A stretch of 64,000 nt of DNA, taken from positions 1 to 64,000 of the forward strand of contig CANMHB010000005.1 of NCBI GenBank assembly GCA_947497485.1, written 5' to 3'. Of this stretch, positions 36,453 to 45,427 are shown piece by piece; within the stretch, counting starts at the first letter, position 1, and the number at the start of each line of letters is the position of its first letter. A program made the translations under genes and the position numbers. The stretch is from Flavobacteriales bacterium (lineage in GTDB: Bacteria > Bacteroidota > Bacteroidia > Flavobacteriales_D > Crocinitomicaceae). The notes beneath the pieces were generated by a model that did no database searches, had not been told where the DNA came from, and saw only the letters and a list, made by a program, of their open reading frames with translations.

Positions 36453-37181
36453 ATGGCAGAAAAAATCGTTAAACCATACAATTCAGATCGTTCCAAAAAG
36501 GAGGAAGTTGCTGAGATGTTTAACAACATCGCGGTTAAATACGATTTTTTAAATCATTTTCTATCGCTTGGAATCGATCATATTTGGCGCTACAAAGCTA
36601 TCAACGAACTCAAAGAAGTAAAGCCGAAGCGAATATTAGACTTAGCAACTGGAACTGGTGATTTTGCCATTGCAGCGCTTCGTCTAAAACCTGAACAAGT
36701 AATCGGAATGGATATTTCTTCTGGTATGCTTGAAGTTGGGAAGCAAAAAATGATTAAACGAAAGTTCAATCATATAATTGATATGCGTTTGGGTGATTCT
36801 GAAAATTTACCATTTGATGATAATTACTTCGACGGGCTAACTGTTGGGTTCGGTGTTCGGAATTATGAAAATCTTGAAAAAGGACTTTCTGAAATGCTAC
36901 GAGTAGTTCGTCCAGGAGGCAAATTAGTAATTCTTGAATTTTCTAAACCTAAGAAATTTCCGATTAAACAAGCTTTTGGTTTTTACTCAAAATACTTGAT
37001 CCCATTTTTTGGTAAACGCATTTCGAAAGACGAAAAAGCCTACGCTTATTTACCCGAAAGCGTTGCTGCTTTTCCAGAAGGTGTTGATTTTGAAAACCTC
37101 TTAAAGAAGTTAAATTACCAAAACGTTCAATCGAAACTCGTTTCAGGTGGCATTGCGACTATCTATACGGGAACAAAATAA
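36453..37181 (+). CDS. menG: Demethylmenaquinone methyltransferase
   Basis: The 242-residue protein has the UbiE/MenG motifs: VAEMFNNIAVKYDFLNHFLS, the SAM loop LDLATGTGDFAIAA (residues ~61-74), FDGLTVGFGVRNYE and VVRPGGKLVILEFS. It ends with ATIYTGTK. It makes the last methylation of menaquinone, the main quinone of this phylum. It begins 3 nt after the kinase stop and precedes porT by 39 nt. Confidence 0.93.
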   Translation: MAEKIVKPYNSDRSKKEEVAEMFNNIAVKYDFLNHFLSLGIDHIWRYKAINELKEVKPKRILDLATGTGDFAIAALRLKPEQVIGMDISSGMLEVGKQKMIKRKFNHIIDMRLGDSENLPFDDNYFDGLTVGFGVRNYENLEKGLSEMLRVVRPGGKLVILEFSKPKKFPIKQAFGFYSKYLIPFFGKRISKDEKAYAYLPESVAAFPEGVDFENLLKKLNYQNVQSKLVSGGIATIYTGTK

Positions 37182-37220
37182 AGCTGCAACATCGATTGCT
37201 TTTTTACGTTATTGCTAAGA

Positions 37221-37931
37221 ATGAAAACCAAAATTTTAATTGTTCAAGTAATTCTAATTAACATCTGCTTCGGCCAACAATATAGGCAGGAGCGTTACAA
37301 GAATTTTGATAAACGATTATTTCATTTTGGATTCATGTTAGGAGTTAATTCTTCAGACTTTACAGTTTATCAAAAAAATGATGCCTATCAAACTTACGGA
37401 CTTATCTCACTCTCGAATGATAGTCAGCCTGGTGGACAACTTGGTATTTTGGCAACGATGAAACTCGGAACTCCGATGTTGCGCTTAAGACTAATCCCTA
37501 CTCTTTCCTTTCAAGAACGCGTTTTGAATTACAAAAGTCTAGATAGTGTCAATTTCAGAGATGGCATCGGTGAAGAACGAATTAATTCAACGAGCCTTGA
37601 TTTTCCTTTGATGTTGCAATTCAGAACGAAGCGATACAACAATTTTACTGCTTATGCTTTAATTGGTGGCCAATATTCAATTGATCTTCAGTCGCAAGAA
37701 AAAGCTTCTCAAAGTTACATTGACCCATTTATCAAGATAAAGAAAAATGATTTTCAGGGACAAATTGGCGGTGGAGTTGAGTTTTTTGCTCCTTATTTCA
37801 AATTTGGACTGGAACTAAAATATTCGCACGGATTTAAAAATAGTTTCATACAAGATTGGACACCTGTTTCAAATCCAATTAACCAATTATATAACAAAGG
37901 TTGGTGGTTCTCCATAATTTTTGAAGGATAA
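37221..37931 (+). CDS. porT: PorT/SprT-like type IX secretion outer-membrane protein
   Basis: From ATG at 37221 (just after a TTG at 37212, which would add three residues) the protein is 236 residues. It has a signal peptide (VILINICFGQ) and repeated beta strands: FHFGFMLGVNSSDFTV, GGQLGILATMKLG, FPLMLQFRTKRY, GGGVEFFAPYFKFGLELKYS. PorT is an essential part of type IX secretion and gliding in P. gingivalis and Flavobacterium. A place right after the menaquinone methyltransferase gene is common in this order. The stop overlaps the next ATG (TAATG). Confidence 0.8.
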   Translation: MKTKILIVQVILINICFGQQYRQERYKNFDKRLFHFGFMLGVNSSDFTVYQKNDAYQTYGLISLSNDSQPGGQLGILATMKLGTPMLRLRLIPTLSFQERVLNYKSLDSVNFRDGIGEERINSTSLDFPLMLQFRTKRYNNFTAYALIGGQYSIDLQSQEKASQSYIDPFIKIKKNDFQGQIGGGVEFFAPYFKFGLELKYSHGFKNSFIQDWTPVSNPINQLYNKGWWFSIIFEG

Positions 37932-39487
37932 TGCAGGAAATTAGTTTTCAATGTAGTCCAGAGGAAGCCAAAGATTTCAATTTTCTGGAAGATAAAATCA
38001 AACAAGAATTAAATCTATCAAGAACTTCCAATATTGATTTTCGCTGGAAAAAGAGAAGCATCGATGCGCGAAAAAGAAACATTAAAATAAATTGCACCTT
38101 TGAGGTTGAAGTTGACACACAGCTACCTGATATTTCGTATCAATTTGAATTTAAAGATGTTCGAAATTCCAAAGAGGTTCATATCATTGGAGCAGGACCC
38201 GCAGGACTATTTGCCGCACTTCACGCTTTAGAATTGGGATTAAAACCAATTGTCTTTGAACGCGGAAAAGATGTTCGAAGTAGAAGAAGAGACCTAGCGA
38301 CACTCAATAAAGAAGGGATTTTAAACCCCGAGTCAAATTATTGTTTCGGAGAAGGTGGTGCAGGAACTTATTCAGATGGGAAATTATATACTCGTTCCAA
38401 AAAGCGTGGTGATGTTGATCGAATTTTAAAAATGTTGGTTCATTTTGGAGCCAATGAGGACATTCTAATCGAAGCTCATCCGCACGTTGGAACAAATAAA
38501 CTTCCCCAGATTATCACTTCCATTCGTGAGAAAATAATTTCTTGTGGAGGCGAAATTCATTTTGAAAAAAAACTCACGAATATTCATTTGAATGGAAATG
38601 AAATAGATCGAATTGAAATCAACTATAGTGAAACTTTCCCTATAAAAAAACTGATTCTCGCAACCGGACATTCAGCGCGTGATGTATTTGAATTATTACA
38701 TAAAAATAACATTGAGATAAAAGCCAAACCATTTGCTCTTGGCGTGCGCGTGGAACACACCCAGGAATTAATTGATCAACTGCAATACCATGGTAGATTA
38801 AATGACGATTACTTACCTCCTGCTGCTTATAATTTAGTTACTCAAGTTGATGGAAGAGGTGTTTATTCGTTTTGCATGTGCCCGGGTGGAATTATCGCTC
38901 CTTGCGCAACGGATTCGAATGAGGTTGTAACGAATGGTTGGTCACCATCAAAACGAAATAATCCGTATTCAAATTCTGGAATTGTTGTGAGCATTTTTCC
39001 TGAAGATTTTAAAGGGAAGGAAAATGATCCTTTTGTTTGTTTGGATTTCCAGAAAGAAATAGAACAAAAATGTTGGCAAGCTGCAGGAAAAAATCAAAAA
39101 GTCCCTGCACAACGTTTACTTGATTTCGTGAACAAAAAAAAATCAATTGATTTTCCGAGATCCTCCTACCAACCTGGAATCGAAAGCGTTGAGATGGATT
39201 CTATTTTTCCAACATTTGTGGTTGATCGATTGCGACAAGCGTTCAAAGACTTTGACAAAAAGATGAACGGATTTCTAACGAATGATGCTGTAATTCATGC
39301 ACCTGAATCGAGAACATCCTCCCCTATTTCAGTTCCAAGAGATCCAGAAACGTTTCAACATATCCGAATTACGAATCTTTATCCTTGTGCTGAAGGTGCA
39401 GGTTACGCAGGTGGAATAGTTTCTGCAGCGATTGATGGCGTAAAGTGTATCGAGAAAATTAAGGGAAAAATCTCAGCTTTTGGCTAA
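37931..39487 (+). CDS. FAD-dependent dehydrogenase of the COG2509 type
   Basis: The 518-residue protein has a ~85-residue N-terminal basic region, then the FAD loop VHIIGAGPAGLFAALHALE (about residues 86-104). NYCFGEGGAGTYSDGKL and the late segment EGAGYAGGIVSAAIDG follow, the latter typical of the flavin C-terminal loop. COG2509 members are uncharacterised FAD dehydrogenases, often called BFD-like or Fe-S-linked. Two Cys in FCMCPGGIIAPC could bind a cluster or form a disulfide. The substrate is unknown. It may be translationally coupled to porT, but a functional link is not apparent. Confidence 0.82.
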   Translation: MQEISFQCSPEEAKDFNFLEDKIKQELNLSRTSNIDFRWKKRSIDARKRNIKINCTFEVEVDTQLPDISYQFEFKDVRNSKEVHIIGAGPAGLFAALHALELGLKPIVFERGKDVRSRRRDLATLNKEGILNPESNYCFGEGGAGTYSDGKLYTRSKKRGDVDRILKMLVHFGANEDILIEAHPHVGTNKLPQIITSIREKIISCGGEIHFEKKLTNIHLNGNEIDRIEINYSETFPIKKLILATGHSARDVFELLHKNNIEIKAKPFALGVRVEHTQELIDQLQYHGRLNDDYLPPAAYNLVTQVDGRGVYSFCMCPGGIIAPCATDSNEVVTNGWSPSKRNNPYSNSGIVVSIFPEDFKGKENDPFVCLDFQKEIEQKCWQAAGKNQKVPAQRLLDFVNKKKSIDFPRSSYQPGIESVEMDSIFPTFVVDRLRQAFKDFDKKMNGFLTNDAVIHAPESRTSSPISVPRDPETFQHIRITNLYPCAEGAGYAGGIVSAAIDGVKCIEKIKGKISAFG

Positions 39488-39492
39488 CTTTG
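39485..39492 (+). promoter_or_regulatory. -7 box for mnmA, 4 nt before the ATG
   Basis: TAACTTTG fits TANNTTTG and ends 4 nt before the mnmA ATG, overlapping the stop of the preceding gene. Spacing is identical to that at trmD and at 41884. Confidence 0.4.
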
Positions 39493-39496
39493 CAGT

Positions 39497-40672
39497 ATGA
39501 AACGTGTTGTTGTAGGTTTATCTGGGGGAGTTGATTCCAGCGTAGCAGCGCATTTGCTCATTGAGCAAGGATATGAGGTAATCGGAATGTTCATGCGAAA
39601 CTGGCACGATGAATCTGTAACCATTTCAGATGAATGTCCATGGATTGATGATTCCAATGATGCTTTGCTTATTGCAGAACAACTCGGAATTCCGTTTCAG
39701 GTAATCGATTTGAGTGAGGCATACAAGGAACGAATCGTTGATTATATGTTTCGTGAGTATGAAAGTGGTCGAACACCAAATCCAGACGTGCTTTGCAACC
39801 GAGAAATTAAATTTGATGTTTTCCTCAAAGCAGCGATGGAACTGGGCGCCGATTTTGTTGCAACCGGACATTACTGTCAAAAATTAGAACACGCTGATGG
39901 AACCTTCGGTTTAGGCGCTGGAAAAGACAAAAACAAAGATCAATCTTACTTTTTATGTCAAATTTCTCAGCAACAACTTTCAAAAGCGCTTTTTCCGATT
40001 GGTAATCTGGAAAAATCTGAGGTTCGGGCAATAGCAAAGAAAATTGGCTTAGTGACTGCTGAAAAGAAAGATTCACAAGGACTTTGTTTTGTAGGTAAAA
40101 TCAGTTTACCGACCTTTCTACAGCAACAGCTTGCTCCGAAAAAAGGCGATGTTATTGAAATTCCATCTGATTTAGATCAGTTTAAGAACTATGAAAAAAT
40201 TGAAGCTGTAACAGAGAATGTTGAAGCGCTTTCAAAACCATTTCTGTTTTCGCCGAATGATGGGATTAAAGTTACCGACCACCAAGGAGCGCATTATTAC
40301 ACCATCGGTCAGCGCAAAGGCTTGCACATTGGTGGTCGACCGGAACCAAGTTTTGTTATTGGAATTGATACGGATACAAATACCGTTTATTCCGGACAAA
40401 CGGAACTTCACCCTGGATTAAATAAATGGGCTCTTAAACTTGAAATGAAGGAAATGAATTGGATAAATTCGAATTCGTTTGACCTATCAAATGGATTAAA
40501 TTGTAACGTTCGAATTCGCTACAGACAACCATTACAAAAAGCAAAACTCATCCAAATTGAGGATGAGTTTTATATTCTATTTGAACAAAAGCAGCGCGGA
40601 ATAACTCCTGGTCAATTTGCTGCTTGGTATATTGATAATGAGTTGATTGGATCTTCTGTTATAAAGTATTAG
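39497..40672 (+). CDS. mnmA: tRNA-specific 2-thiouridylase
   Basis: The 391-residue protein has the ATP pyrophosphatase loop [15 protein letters not shown] (residues ~7-21), [13 protein letters not shown] with catalytic Cys, [18 protein letters not shown] and [11 protein letters not shown] with the second catalytic Cys. MnmA thiolates U34 of Lys, Glu and Gln tRNAs. The end ([18 protein letters not shown]) is intact. Its last 4 bases overlap the convergent small gene. Confidence 0.93.
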   Translation: MKRVVVGLSGGVDSSVAAHLLIEQGYEVIGMFMRNWHDESVTISDECPWIDDSNDALLIAEQLGIPFQVIDLSEAYKERIVDYMFREYESGRTPNPDVLCNREIKFDVFLKAAMELGADFVATGHYCQKLEHADGTFGLGAGKDKNKDQSYFLCQISQQQLSKALFPIGNLEKSEVRAIAKKIGLVTAEKKDSQGLCFVGKISLPTFLQQQLAPKKGDVIEIPSDLDQFKNYEKIEAVTENVEALSKPFLFSPNDGIKVTDHQGAHYYTIGQRKGLHIGGRPEPSFVIGIDTDTNTVYSGQTELHPGLNKWALKLEMKEMNWINSNSFDLSNGLNCNVRIRYRQPLQKAKLIQIEDEFYILFEQKQRGITPGQFAAWYIDNELIGSSVIKY

Positions 40673-40863
40673 TTCATATTTACAGAGAAGAAAATTGTTT
40701 CTGGCTGTGTATTTCCAGTTTCTGCATTTTTGATGGTATCCAACATTTCGGCTATTTCAAATACGTTGTAAGGACTTTTAATACCCATTTCTCTATGTTT
40801 TGAAATCTTCATCTCAGCATTTCGAACCGCTTTATTTCTTAATTTTTGAATGTAAGTTGTCAT
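40669..40863 (-). CDS. Small hypothetical protein, 64 residues
   Basis: ATG at 40863 gives a 64-residue basic, helical product ([19 protein letters not shown] and then [16 protein letters not shown]) with no signal or membrane helix. The stop overlaps mnmA by 4 bp on the opposite strand. It has a plausible start and clean composition but no recognised family. A chance frame cannot be excluded. Confidence 0.4.
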   Translation of the reverse strand: MTTYIQKLRNKAVRNAEMKISKHREMGIKSPYNVFEIAEMLDTIKNAETGNTQPETIFFSVNMN

Positions 40864-40936
40864 AATTTAAATGTTAATTATGAGCATAATACGCCGCAAA
40901 AATATTTGGGTTTCAAAAAAATGTAAAAGAAAGGAA

Positions 40937-41674
40937 TTATAATGAAAAAATCTCTTTGAATCGAATAGCTTGTCTGCGTGAAATTTCAATTTTTTCTCCT
41001 TTGGACAATTCTACTTTTAATCCCCCATTAAACCAAGCCTCAACGCTAACGACATGATTTAAATTAATGAGGTATTTACGATTCGCACGAAAGAAGAATT
41101 CAGGATTCAATTTATTTTCAAAATTATTGAGCGAACGCAAAATCATTGGTCGAAACTGATCAAAATAAACCTTGACATAATTCCCTTCAGACTCCATCAT
41201 GCGAATTTTATCTAATTCAATAAACCAACACTTTTCACCATCCTTAATGAAAACTTTATCCGTTGGACCGAGCATTTTATTAGACCTTATGTCTTCTTCC
41301 GATGTCATCGAGTCAATATTTTCAGCGGATACACGTTTAATCGCCTGAGCTAGCCTCGTTGGATCTATCGGTTTTAGTATATAATCGATTGCCTGTAGGT
41401 CAAAAGCTTTCATAGCGTGCTCATCAAAAGCAGTTACAAAAATGATTTGAGGTATGTCATCTAACTTTTTCACCAATTCAAAACCCGTCATTCCGGGCAT
41501 GGAAACATCTAAAAAAATCAAATCCGGCTTCAATCGATTTATTTTCTCAAGAGCGTCCTCACCGTTATGCGCTTCATCAATTACTTCTATTTCAATAAAT
41601 TCTGAAAGCAAAGACTTCAATTCCTCTCTTGCCAATCGTTCGTCGTCGATAATAATTGTTTGAATTGGTTTCAT
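40937..41674 (-). CDS. LytTR-family response regulator
   Basis: From ATG 41674 (MKPIQTIIIDDERLAREEL) the protein is 245 residues. It has a receiver domain with acidic pair DD near residue 10-11, phosphoacceptor Asp56 in FLDVSMPG and Lys in DYILKP. A C-terminal LytTR DNA-binding domain follows (MMESEGNYVKVYF, FFRANRKYLINLNHV). An upstream ATG at 41695 lies inside a GACCTTTG box, so the downstream start is better. No sensor kinase is next to it, so it is an orphan here; its partner may be a 7TM-type LytS-like kinase elsewhere. Confidence 0.9.
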   Translation of the reverse strand: MKPIQTIIIDDERLAREELKSLLSEFIEIEVIDEAHNGEDALEKINRLKPDLIFLDVSMPGMTGFELVKKLDDIPQIIFVTAFDEHAMKAFDLQAIDYILKPIDPTRLAQAIKRVSAENIDSMTSEEDIRSNKMLGPTDKVFIKDGEKCWFIELDKIRMMESEGNYVKVYFDQFRPMILRSLNNFENKLNPEFFFRANRKYLINLNHVVSVEAWFNGGLKVELSKGEKIEISRRQAIRFKEIFSL

Positions 41675-41871
41675 ATGTATATAATTTTTTTTCAAAGGTC
41701 ATATGCAATGGCTATGTAAAATATTCATTCGTGTTTGTGAGCATTTTGGTCATAGCTCATTTCATACTTTTTTAGTCAAAATTAATTGAATTCAATGTGT
41801 TTTAATTGGATCTAAGCATTTAGCTTCAATATTTCTTCATTCAAGCCATTTTATGTTTGTCCACTTAATCC

Positions 41872-41879
41872 TATCTTTG
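41872..41879 (+). promoter_or_regulatory. -7 box for the 41884 lipoprotein, 4 nt before the ATG
   Basis: TATCTTTG matches the consensus and ends 4 nt before the ATG at 41884. A transcript would be leaderless or nearly so. Confidence 0.4.
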
Positions 41880-41883
41880 CTGT

Positions 41884-42657
41884 ATGAAATCGAGGTTATT
41901 ATACCACCTTATTTTTCTTTGTTTGCTATTTCAAGCATGTCAAGAGAATTCTTCTGATGAACTTCCTGTGGTGGACGAAAGTCAATTACCCGATGACAAA
42001 AGTGACTTGGAAACTTATGCAAAAAGGCACGTTCAAGCGCAGTTACAGATATCGGTGAATGAGAAATATACGATGAAAATTTACAAGGAAAACTTGGATG
42101 GTGACGACAAAGAAGATGCGATTATCACAGTAAACCGCCTCAACTATGCCATTGATGAAGCAGCGAATTCAGCGAATCCGGCCAAAAGAGCAGAAATTGG
42201 CTACATGGGTAATTTCAACTTTTTCTTTTACTACGATGGCGCCAAAGACATGATCTCACCCCCAATTGTTATTGCTTCCTCTCCCCTTTTACCATTAAAA
42301 ATAAGCTTTGAAAACATTAGTTCCGAAAACTACAAAGACATTGTAATTGACTTTCGCATTCGCAATTCGAGTTTCAGGGATTTCTTTTCCGTAATTAATC
42401 ACACACCAAGACGCGTTTTTGAATTCCGGAATTTCGATGGAATGGGAACTACCAAAAGTGAATGTTATTCGTTTCAGTATACAACTGGAAGTTATTCAGC
42501 TTTCAAAGACATTCAAGTTTTTAAGGCCAATTTAGGAGCGATTCCAGCAAACGCTGATTTGAATACATTTGAACCAAGTATTAACCCAACATCTGAATTG
42601 CTTTATACTTTTTTCTATGTTCCACAAGAAGGGAAGTATATGACGAAGAAGAAATGA
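41884..42657 (+). CDS. Lipoprotein of unknown function
   Basis: The 257-residue protein has a lipoprotein signal with lipobox LLFQAC (Cys at residue 19). It then has a short acidic linker and a single soluble domain, including MKIYKENLDGDDKEDAIITV, whose DGDDKEDA has the look of a calcium-binding or FG-GAP-like loop. A second half is rich in aromatic residues. No family is recognised. It may face the periplasm or surface. It stands alone, convergent with the minus-strand KilA-N gene, with a hairpin repeat just after its stop. Confidence 0.75.
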   Translation: MKSRLLYHLIFLCLLFQACQENSSDELPVVDESQLPDDKSDLETYAKRHVQAQLQISVNEKYTMKIYKENLDGDDKEDAIITVNRLNYAIDEAANSANPAKRAEIGYMGNFNFFFYYDGAKDMISPPIVIASSPLLPLKISFENISSENYKDIVIDFRIRNSSFRDFFSVINHTPRRVFEFRNFDGMGTTKSECYSFQYTTGSYSAFKDIQVFKANLGAIPANADLNTFEPSINPTSELLYTFFYVPQEGKYMTKKK

Positions 42658-42687
42658 ATTTCGTTATTGTATAATTTTTCAGGAGTT

Positions 42688-42717
42688 TTCCCTCCTTGAG
42701 GAGGGACAAAGGGAGGT
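42688..42717 (+). repeat. Dispersed GGAGG hairpin element, copy 1
   Basis: TCCCTCC, loop TTGA, GGAGGGA form a 7-bp perfect stem at 42689-42706, followed by a GGGAGGT tail. The same design recurs at 48327-48376 and, inverted, at 48416-48447. It sits 31 nt after the 41884 gene's stop and might help end transcription, but has no U-tract. Confidence 0.6.
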
Positions 42718-42789
42718 AACAAATTAATTTACTCAAAACTAATTAGGGTAAAATAAATCAAATCACCCTTCAACAAGCTCAAGGTTAAA

Positions 42790-42852
42790 TTAATCCCTGA
42801 GGCAACGAACTGAAAAACCTGAGTCCTTATCACTGTAGTCTCTGCAAAGATT
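42790..42852 (-). pseudogene. 3' remnant of a FISUMP-domain gene
   Basis: On the minus strand, about 20 codons before a TAA read RDYSDKDSGFSVRCLRD, matching the end of the intact FISUMP protein at 43909-45006 (GGWSVRCLRD). A stop codon lies just upstream in the same frame, and the KilA-N gene ends 40 bp away. Bases downstream are also shared with the intact copy. It is a leftover of a duplicated or interrupted gene. Confidence 0.6.
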
Positions 42853-42892
42853 TTATATTGAACCGTAAGTCCATTCACTACAATTTCTTTCT

Positions 42893-43714
42893 TCATTTTC
42901 CTATTCGTTTAATTTGCCTAGATTCTACCAACGACCTCATCTGAGTTATCGCTACTTGATTCAGTTGCATGATGCGTTCATGAGATGGCAAGCCTTGTTC
43001 AATCAGTAGCGCATTTATGCTCTCCATATTACTCAATACGACCAATTGCTCCAAAGTAGCATGATCACGCATATTTCCTTCCAAGGTTGGATTTTTGTTT
43101 TTCCAATACTGCGCGTTAATTCCAAACAAAGCAACATTGAGTAAATCTGCTTCACTGGCGTAAATCATGGAAGCTTGCTCTTTGGTTAACGTAGCTGGAA
43201 TCAAGTTTTCTTTGATGGCATTTGTATGAATTTGGTAATTTATTTTGGCGATGGTGCGTTGAACAGACCATTGAAGATTATGCTGATTAGCTTCAGCTTC
43301 TTTTAGTCGTTGGAATTCTTTTATGAGGTAAAGTTTGAATTCAATTGAAATCCAACTGGCAAATTCGAATGCTATATCTTTGTGCGCAAAGGTTCCTCCA
43401 TACCTACCCGACGATGAAATTATACCAATGGCGTTGGTACTTTGTATCCACTTTTTGGGAGTTAAAACAAAACTATTCAACCCAGATTCTTTTTTAAACC
43501 CGTCGAATTCGACGGATTTAAAATTTGGATTATAAATCTGCTCCCAAAGACCTAAAAGCTCAATAGTATTTCTATTTCTTAGCCAATTCTTTATGATGTC
43601 ATCACTTTGACTTCTATTCCTAAATTTTGCGATGTCCGTGAGGGAAAAATAGTCTAGATTTCGTTTCTGTTGAATTCCTACCGGAATGCCAAGTGTGGTG
43701 ATTTCCTTTTTCAT
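42893..43714 (-). CDS. KilA-N domain protein
   Basis: The 273-residue protein has a KilA-N-type DNA-binding domain at about 20-125: FSLTDIAKFRNRSQSDDIIK, NWLRNRNTIELLGLWEQI, and GRYGGTFAHKDIAFEFASWI. The C-terminal half (130-273) is helical. KilA-N is a phage-derived domain; stand-alone forms of this length are common in Bacteroidota and of unknown role. It lies between two copies of a FISUMP 3' end, so it probably arrived by, or took part in, recombination. No phage structural genes are nearby. Confidence 0.8.
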   Translation of the reverse strand: MKKEITTLGIPVGIQQKRNLDYFSLTDIAKFRNRSQSDDIIKNWLRNRNTIELLGLWEQIYNPNFKSVEFDGFKKESGLNSFVLTPKKWIQSTNAIGIISSSGRYGGTFAHKDIAFEFASWISIEFKLYLIKEFQRLKEAEANQHNLQWSVQRTIAKINYQIHTNAIKENLIPATLTKEQASMIYASEADLLNVALFGINAQYWKNKNPTLEGNMRDHATLEQLVVLSNMESINALLIEQGLPSHERIMQLNQVAITQMRSLVESRQIKRIGK

Positions 43715-43857
43715 ACATTCATTTTTAACTAAATATACGAAAAAATAATCAAAATAAAGTTTATTATTTAATCAAATATGGTAAAATTAAGCTTGAATTT
43801 CCAAAATTTTGGAGCTTGCTTCCACTATGTTCCGCACAAGGCGCCCCTTAAATTGTC

Positions 43858-43932
43858 AAATAAATCAAATCACCTTTCGACTCCGCTAGCGCTGCGCTCA
43901 AGGTTAATCTAATCCCTGAGGCAACGAACTGA
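43858..43932 (-). repeat. Direct repeat of FISUMP gene ends (partner at 42750-42813)
   Basis: The string aaataaatcaaatcacc, then a CTTTCG...CTCAAGG hairpin-like stretch, then taatccctgaggcaacgaac occurs at 43858-43932 and again, with a shorter hairpin, at 42750-42813. The two copies are about 1.1 kb apart in the same orientation and flank the KilA-N gene. The middle part differs: this copy has an insert reading ctccgctagcgctgcg. Confidence 0.7.
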
Positions 43933-45006
43933 CCAACCTCCTGCCTTATAGGCGTAGAGTCTGTTTAGATTGTCGTTGCTGTGGAGCAAATAGCAGCTCC
44001 ATGCGTAGTCTGTACCGTTCTCCGTAATACTCCACCAGTAACCGTAGCCGTCTACTTCGAAGAAATTTCCACCGGTGTAGCGGGTGCCCCCAGGCAAGCC
44101 TGAAAATCCGCTACTGTTCGAGCCATTGCCAATAAAAGGATCGGTACTGTTAGACTGAGTTCCTTTACATGAAGTACAATTCGCCTTAAATTGCGAACTT
44201 CCACCGTCACATCTTTTGCAACCATAACTATTCCAACCGCTTGTACTTTTCATTTTCTTGCCAGCAAGATCATTTCCACCCAAATAATCAGAAAGAAGAG
44301 TCCATTCCTCATCGGTAGGTACATGCCATCCTAACGGAGCAAGACCTCTTGGGTCGTTTACCGCATACCAGTTATAAAGCTTTCCATATTTGGCTCCGTT
44401 TTTTGGGTCATTATCGTAATAACACCAAGCAGGTTGTTTGTTTTTACCTGCCCGTTTCCATTCCTCATTGGTTTTGGCCTCAGGTATAGCCTCTCCATTT
44501 CTAAAGGTAGAAACATTTAAATTTGAGGTCATCCACGTTTGGTTGCCAATTTTAATAGATTTGTATGATCCGGTTTGAGCAACTTGGCTTACAGTATTAT
44601 TTGTAACAACAGGTTTTGGAGCGGGTTTGAGTTTGGTTAATTCTGTTCTCAATAACTCCAATGAATCTGTTTTGGCAGTTAGTTCAGCTTGAAGATCTGA
44701 TAATTCTTTGTCTTTGGCAGTCAAGTTCGTTTTATTAGCAGAAATTTGATTATTAAGTTCCTTTTTATCCGCCTCTAAGCCACTAATCTTTTTATTCAAG
44801 TTGGAAATATCACTTTCTAACCCAACTATTCTGGAATTTAACGAATTAATTTGATTGGTTTTATCGTTGTTGATTTTTCGCTCAGAATTTACCACGTTGT
44901 GTAGGCTATCCACACGATTGGTTAAAATTTCAATTTGCTCTTTCTTGGATTGGGAGAAAGAAATTCCTGTTAAAAAGGCAATTGAAAGTAAAAAATAGAT
45001 TTTCAT
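43909..45006 (-). CDS. FISUMP-domain protein with N-terminal coiled coil
   Basis: The 365-residue secreted protein has a signal peptide (ending GISFSQ). A heptad-rich coiled coil follows at about 20-120 (repeating LNSRIVGLESDISNLNKKIS), then a Pro-rich hinge and a FISUMP domain at ~150-365: IKIGNQTWMTSNLNVSTFRN, AWCYYDNDP, YGKLYNWYAV, GWHVPTDEEWTLL, GYWWS, SVRCLRD. FISUMP is frequent in secreted Bacteroidota/Fibrobacterota proteins and its role is unclear. Two CxxC pairs (CKRC, CTSC) could bind metal. No type IX sorting domain is visible. Confidence 0.88.
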   Translation of the reverse strand: MKIYFLLSIAFLTGISFSQSKKEQIEILTNRVDSLHNVVNSERKINNDKTNQINSLNSRIVGLESDISNLNKKISGLEADKKELNNQISANKTNLTAKDKELSDLQAELTAKTDSLELLRTELTKLKPAPKPVVTNNTVSQVAQTGSYKSIKIGNQTWMTSNLNVSTFRNGEAIPEAKTNEEWKRAGKNKQPAWCYYDNDPKNGAKYGKLYNWYAVNDPRGLAPLGWHVPTDEEWTLLSDYLGGNDLAGKKMKSTSGWNSYGCKRCDGGSSQFKANCTSCKGTQSNSTDPFIGNGSNSSGFSGLPGGTRYTGGNFFEVDGYGYWWSITENGTDYAWSCYLLHSNDNLNRLYAYKAGGWSVRCLRD

Positions 45007-45106
45007 TTGCTTTGTATTTTTAGTGTAAAAATAGTAAAAAACTTAGCAGAAGATTTACATTCCGACTTTTACTCCATACACTGGACAAATTAGAATATTT
45101 TTACTT

Positions 45107-45427
45107 TTAATGAGTATCTGAGTTCCAGAAGCTCTGTGCTGATTGACTTGTAGTGTAGCATCTAAATTGGGTTTTATCAATCTGAAAAAAATGCGATAAA
45201 TAAGACAACGTAACTTTATCAAGGGTTCTTAAATTCGTAACAACCGCTTTAATTTCTTCTTTCGGATATATTTTTTGAATCAATAACCAATCTGTCATCA
45301 CGCCATATTCAACAACATGATAAATAATCTGAGATTTAGATTTCTCAAAGTCTAGATTACTTTTGTTCATATCCCAAAACAAGTGGGAGGAAAAGTTATC
45401 GATATTACAAAACTCTTTGTTAATCAT
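45107..45427 (-). CDS. DUF6922-like protein (AbiEi-type antitoxin-like), orphan
   Basis: The 106-residue protein has HLFWDMNKSNLDFEKSKSQI, IIYHVVEYGVMTDWLLI, and LSYLSHFFQI. These resemble DUF6922 proteins often found beside AbiEii-like nucleotidyltransferase toxins in this phylum (from memory). Here the next minus-strand gene is the FISUMP protein, so no toxin partner is present. It may be a relic of a toxin-antitoxin locus. Confidence 0.6.
   Translation of the reverse strand: MINKEFCNIDNFSSHLFWDMNKSNLDFEKSKSQIIYHVVEYGVMTDWLLIQKIYPKEEIKAVVTNLRTLDKVTLSYLSHFFQIDKTQFRCYTTSQSAQSFWNSDTH

Noticed and set aside
42893..43714. KilA-N gene as evidence of a prophage
   Set aside because: No structural, integrase or lysis genes are nearby; stand-alone KilA-N proteins are common in the phylum.
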